A stretch of DNA of 22,896 bases from JAXHTH01 sp034211115 (GTDB taxonomy: Bacteria; Planctomycetota; Phycisphaerae; Phycisphaerales; SM1A02): positions 1 through 22,896 of the forward strand of contig JAXHTH010000182.1 of NCBI GenBank assembly GCA_034211115.1. Direction: 5' to 3'. Shown here piece after piece: positions 20,592-22,896 of the stretch. The notes beneath the pieces were generated by a model. The model ran no database searches and was not told the DNA's origin. It worked only from the letters and a program-made list of their open reading frames with translations. Each line of letters begins with the position of its first letter. Within the stretch, counting starts at the first letter, position 1. The position numbers were made by a program, and so were the translations under genes.

Positions 20592-21785
20592 TCATCCGGC
20601 GGGGATGGTGAGGACGGGTCCGCGGCCGTCGCCGGACTCCTCGGAAACCGTGAGGATGATCAGAACGAGTTCGAGCGTGTTCTTCGACGCGGGGTCATCG
20701 TCGTTGATCCAGAACCACTGACCCCGGTAGCGGATGGCGACACCGGCGTTCCACGGTCGCGCCATGCCACTGTGGACGCGAAACGGGAGCCGCTGCTCGT
20801 CGGGGAGGGCACGTGACGGTCTGGTGAGGTGAGTCTGGTTGTACGGCACTTCGACGGCCGATGACAGCTCGATGAGCACCTTCATCATGGGGCGGGTCTT
20901 GAGTCGGATCGTGTGCAGGTCGGTTCCCGAGATGCCGTAGGCGATGTCGAAGGTGTCGCGTTCCGGCTCCAGCCCCAGCAGTTCCATGACCTCCTCGACC
21001 TCGCGTTGCAGGTCTTCGGGAAGCTGCTCCGTGAAGAACCGGAGCTTCAGATCGACGTCACGTTTCTCGACCTGCAACTGCAGCTGTATGGCGTTCTTCA
21101 ACTGGAGCGTTCGCAGGAGGCGCACCACGCGGTAGAACTCCTCATCCGGAGGAGCCGGGTCTCCCGCCGTGGCCGACGCGTTTCGGTAGCCGTTGATCGA
21201 ATCCACCGTCATCGTCATGAGCAGGTCCGCGGCGATTCCACCCTCCATCAGCGCAAAGAGCGTGTCGGGGCGGATGGGTGTAAGCAGCTGATTGACGAAC
21301 GCGTCACCGACCGTCGGCCTGTACGATATGGTCGGCCGTTCCACCCAGGTGCCGGTCAGCGTGCCCTGAAGTTCATACAAATACGGGTCGGGCTGAAACG
21401 GGTACCTGAAGGTGGATTCGAGTTCAGCCTCCGATTCCCAGATGTACGTGGCGACGACCTGCCTGATCCCCAGCAGCACGGGCCAATCGTAATAGCGCAA
21501 CTGCACCATGACGCGAAGCGCCTGCTGTTCCATAGAGTCCGCAATGGCTTCTGCGTAGGCCAGTTGATCCCGCACGACGGTCTTGGGCCCCCGCGCCGCA
21601 CAGCCAGCGAGGCCGATCAGGACCAGTAGCCCGGTGATCGCCAACACTGCCCGTGCGCTTGGACGCAGCGAGTGAGGCTTCCTCGATGGTGGATCGGGAC
21701 TCTTCGAACCGGCGCATCGGTTCCCAGGGGCGGGTGCAGTTGAGATGATGGTATTTCCAAGTCGGCCTGTCCTTCTATGTCGCAC
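20592..21785 (-). CDS. Lipoprotein of unknown function
   Basis: I do not recognise a family. With GTG 21785 as start (GGAG 8 bases upstream) the protein has 397 residues. The hydrophobic stretch AVLAITGLLVLIGLAGC carries a canonical lipobox, LAGC, at 59-62, so the mature protein should be a lipoprotein anchored at Cys62. The 45 residues before this stretch are Pro/Arg-rich, which is unusual for a signal peptide. A start at GTG 21647 inside the stretch would give a short signal without positive charges. The mature part has mixed helices and strands with no catalytic motif; EKRDVDLKLRFFTEQLPEDL and GQWFWINDDDPASKNTLELV are distinctive enough for a search. The open frame extends to 22214, but that part overlaps the hydrolase gene and is not believable. 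Confidence 0.7.
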   Translation of the reverse strand: MRHRRTGRLGNTIISTAPAPGNRCAGSKSPDPPSRKPHSLRPSARAVLAITGLLVLIGLAGCAARGPKTVVRDQLAYAEAIADSMEQQALRVMVQLRYYDWPVLLGIRQVVATYIWESEAELESTFRYPFQPDPYLYELQGTLTGTWVERPTISYRPTVGDAFVNQLLTPIRPDTLFALMEGGIAADLLMTMTVDSINGYRNASATAGDPAPPDEEFYRVVRLLRTLQLKNAIQLQLQVEKRDVDLKLRFFTEQLPEDLQREVEEVMELLGLEPERDTFDIAYGISGTDLHTIRLKTRPMMKVLIELSSAVEVPYNQTHLTRPSRALPDEQRLPFRVHSGMARPWNAGVAIRYRGQWFWINDDDPASKNTLELVLIILTVSEESGDGRGPVLTIPAG

Positions 21786-21898
21786 TGGATCGTCTCCGAA
21801 ACACCCCTTTTTTGTCGGTTCAGTTCTCAGGCGCGGCGGCGCGGCCGTGGAGGTCATTGGTCGCACGAGCCATTGGCCTGTCTCCGCCGGCCCCGGGG

Positions 21899-22896
21899 TC
21901 ATTCCGGCCAGGCCCGCACGTGATCGGCAATGACGCGATCCAGCAGCGTGCGCACGCCGACCGCATAGTCTCCGGGGGCCGGAGCGTACTTGTTGAAGAT
22001 CACGGCGTAGTGGATACCGTCTCCGCGTTGTCGAGCGAGCGAGCTGGTGCCCGCGAACCCTCCGGTATGACTGAGCGTCCAGCCTCCGGAATCGCCCTCC
22101 TCGCGCGGCAGACCGATGCGCAATCCGATCACGTAATGCGCCTCCATGAAGCGGAGGAGGGCCGAAGGCGAGGCGATCAGAGCCCCGACGGAGAAGTGGT
22201 TCTCGAGCGTCCATCCTCCGTAGGCGCGCTCGACCTCCACCCCGGGCTGGAGGACGCTCTCGGACAGGTCGCGGCTCTCATACCATGGCTCACGCTCGTG
22301 CTGATCACTCCGCAGCGTCCGGCCGAACGTGATCTCCGAGCGGGGGATGCCCGCCGGTTCCAACACCTCGGAGGAGAGATACTCGAGATAGTCGCGACCG
22401 GTGTACTTTTCGATGATCAGACCCAGGAAGAAGTATCCCTCATTGGAGTAGATCCGCCTCTCACCCGGCGAATGTTGCAGCGGGTGTCCGAGGATCCAGC
22501 GCGCCATCTCCCGCCGGTCGGGTGGCGAGGCGATGCCCATCGCGCCGGCAATCCCCAGTTCACGGAATGTCAGGTCGCCGGCGACTTCGGGGTCCCAGCC
22601 GGCGGTGTGCTCGAGCAGGTGGCGCACGGTGACATCCCTGAAGCGCTCATCGACGAGCCGGGGATACGGATCGACACGCAGCAGTCCGCCGCCCGGCTGT
22701 CCCAGATCGAACACCCGATCGTCGAGCGAGATAAGCCCGGCGGCCGTCATCCGGCGGATGCACGCGGCCGTGAAGGGCTTGGTCACGCTGGCGATGCGCA
22801 TGACGGCGTCGGGTTCGAGCGGCTCGGTCCGTCCCGCGTCCTTCCACCCGTAGGATCGCTCCAGGATGATCTTCCCGTCCTTCATCACGCCCAGCA
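21899..22896 (-). CDS. Serine hydrolase, class C beta-lactamase family (5' end missing)
   Basis: About 332 residues are visible and the N-terminus lies beyond the right edge. The frame stays open to the last base, and its first visible residues LGVMKDGKIILERSYGW are the usual interior start of the fold, so the ATG at 22885 is probably not the true start. The catalytic motifs are present: SVTK at about 22778-22789 (nucleophile Ser and general base Lys), Tyr-Ser-Asn in RRIYSNEGYFF, and the HTGG motif in LSHTGGFAGT. This family includes AmpC-type beta-lactamases, DD-peptidases and esterases, and most environmental members are not antibiotic-resistance enzymes. The substrate and export signal cannot be judged from the fragment. 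The lipoprotein gene follows on the same strand after 113 bases. Confidence 0.88.
   Translation of the reverse strand, partial: LGVMKDGKIILERSYGWKDAGRTEPLEPDAVMRIASVTKPFTAACIRRMTAAGLISLDDRVFDLGQPGGGLLRVDPYPRLVDERFRDVTVRHLLEHTAGWDPEVAGDLTFRELGIAGAMGIASPPDRREMARWILGHPLQHSPGERRIYSNEGYFFLGLIIEKYTGRDYLEYLSSEVLEPAGIPRSEITFGRTLRSDQHEREPWYESRDLSESVLQPGVEVERAYGGWTLENHFSVGALIASPSALLRFMEAHYVIGLRIGLPREEGDSGGWTLSHTGGFAGTSSLARQRGDGIHYAVIFNKYAPAPGDYAVGVRTLLDRVIADHVRAWPE

Noticed and set aside
21899..22896. An antibiotic-resistance beta-lactamase
   Set aside because: The SxxK, YSN and HTG motifs define only the broad serine hydrolase family, and the context shows no resistance or mobile genes.

Overview
The window is GC-rich chromosomal DNA from a Gram-negative-type bacterium, most likely a planctomycete of the Phycisphaerae type. 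This is an inference from three features: an exported protein ending in paired dockerin-like repeats of the form GTADLLxLLxNWG, a type II secretion/type IV pilus-style pseudopilin with an FTLVELIV start, and ECF sigma/anti-sigma genes beside exported proteins. No phage, transposase or CRISPR array was seen. The gene content is mostly core metabolism and transport, with a few unusual local systems.

Layout: (1) 1-553, a GxxExxY/PD-(D/E)XK-like gene on the minus strand sits inside a 36-base imperfect inverted repeat. (2) 595-3288, an MsbA-type ABC exporter is followed 6 bases later by a secreted HEAT-like protein. (3) 5521-3318 on the minus strand, an ECF sigma factor overlaps its membrane anti-sigma partner by ATGA, and a pseudopilin follows 9 bases later, so all three look translationally coupled. 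(4) 5776-7929, a secreted multidomain protein (cupredoxin, CHRD, PQQ-type sugar dehydrogenase, two dockerin-like repeats) ends at a clear intrinsic terminator. (5) 8086-11535, a BtuFCD/FecBCD-type uptake system and a trailing membrane/coiled-coil protein, all overlapping or nearly so. (6) 11752-13724, accB and accC of acetyl-CoA carboxylase.

(7) 18261-13782 on the minus strand, a three-gene operon: an intact PilT-like ATPase, a membrane-anchored PilB/GspE-like protein that has lost all of its nucleotide-binding and catalytic signatures, and a CvpA-like membrane protein with a large unrecognised extracytoplasmic part. This is the most unusual locus in the window. (8) 18593-20074, guaB, transcribed divergently and possibly from a leaderless promoter. 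(9) 20161-20234, a stand-alone tRNA-Val(GAC) with its own promoter and terminator. (10) 20592-22896 on the minus strand, a lipoprotein of unknown function and a serine hydrolase of the class C beta-lactamase family that runs off the right edge.

The long open frames antisense to most genes are high-GC shadows and are not annotated. All family assignments come from reading motifs; no database search was run.
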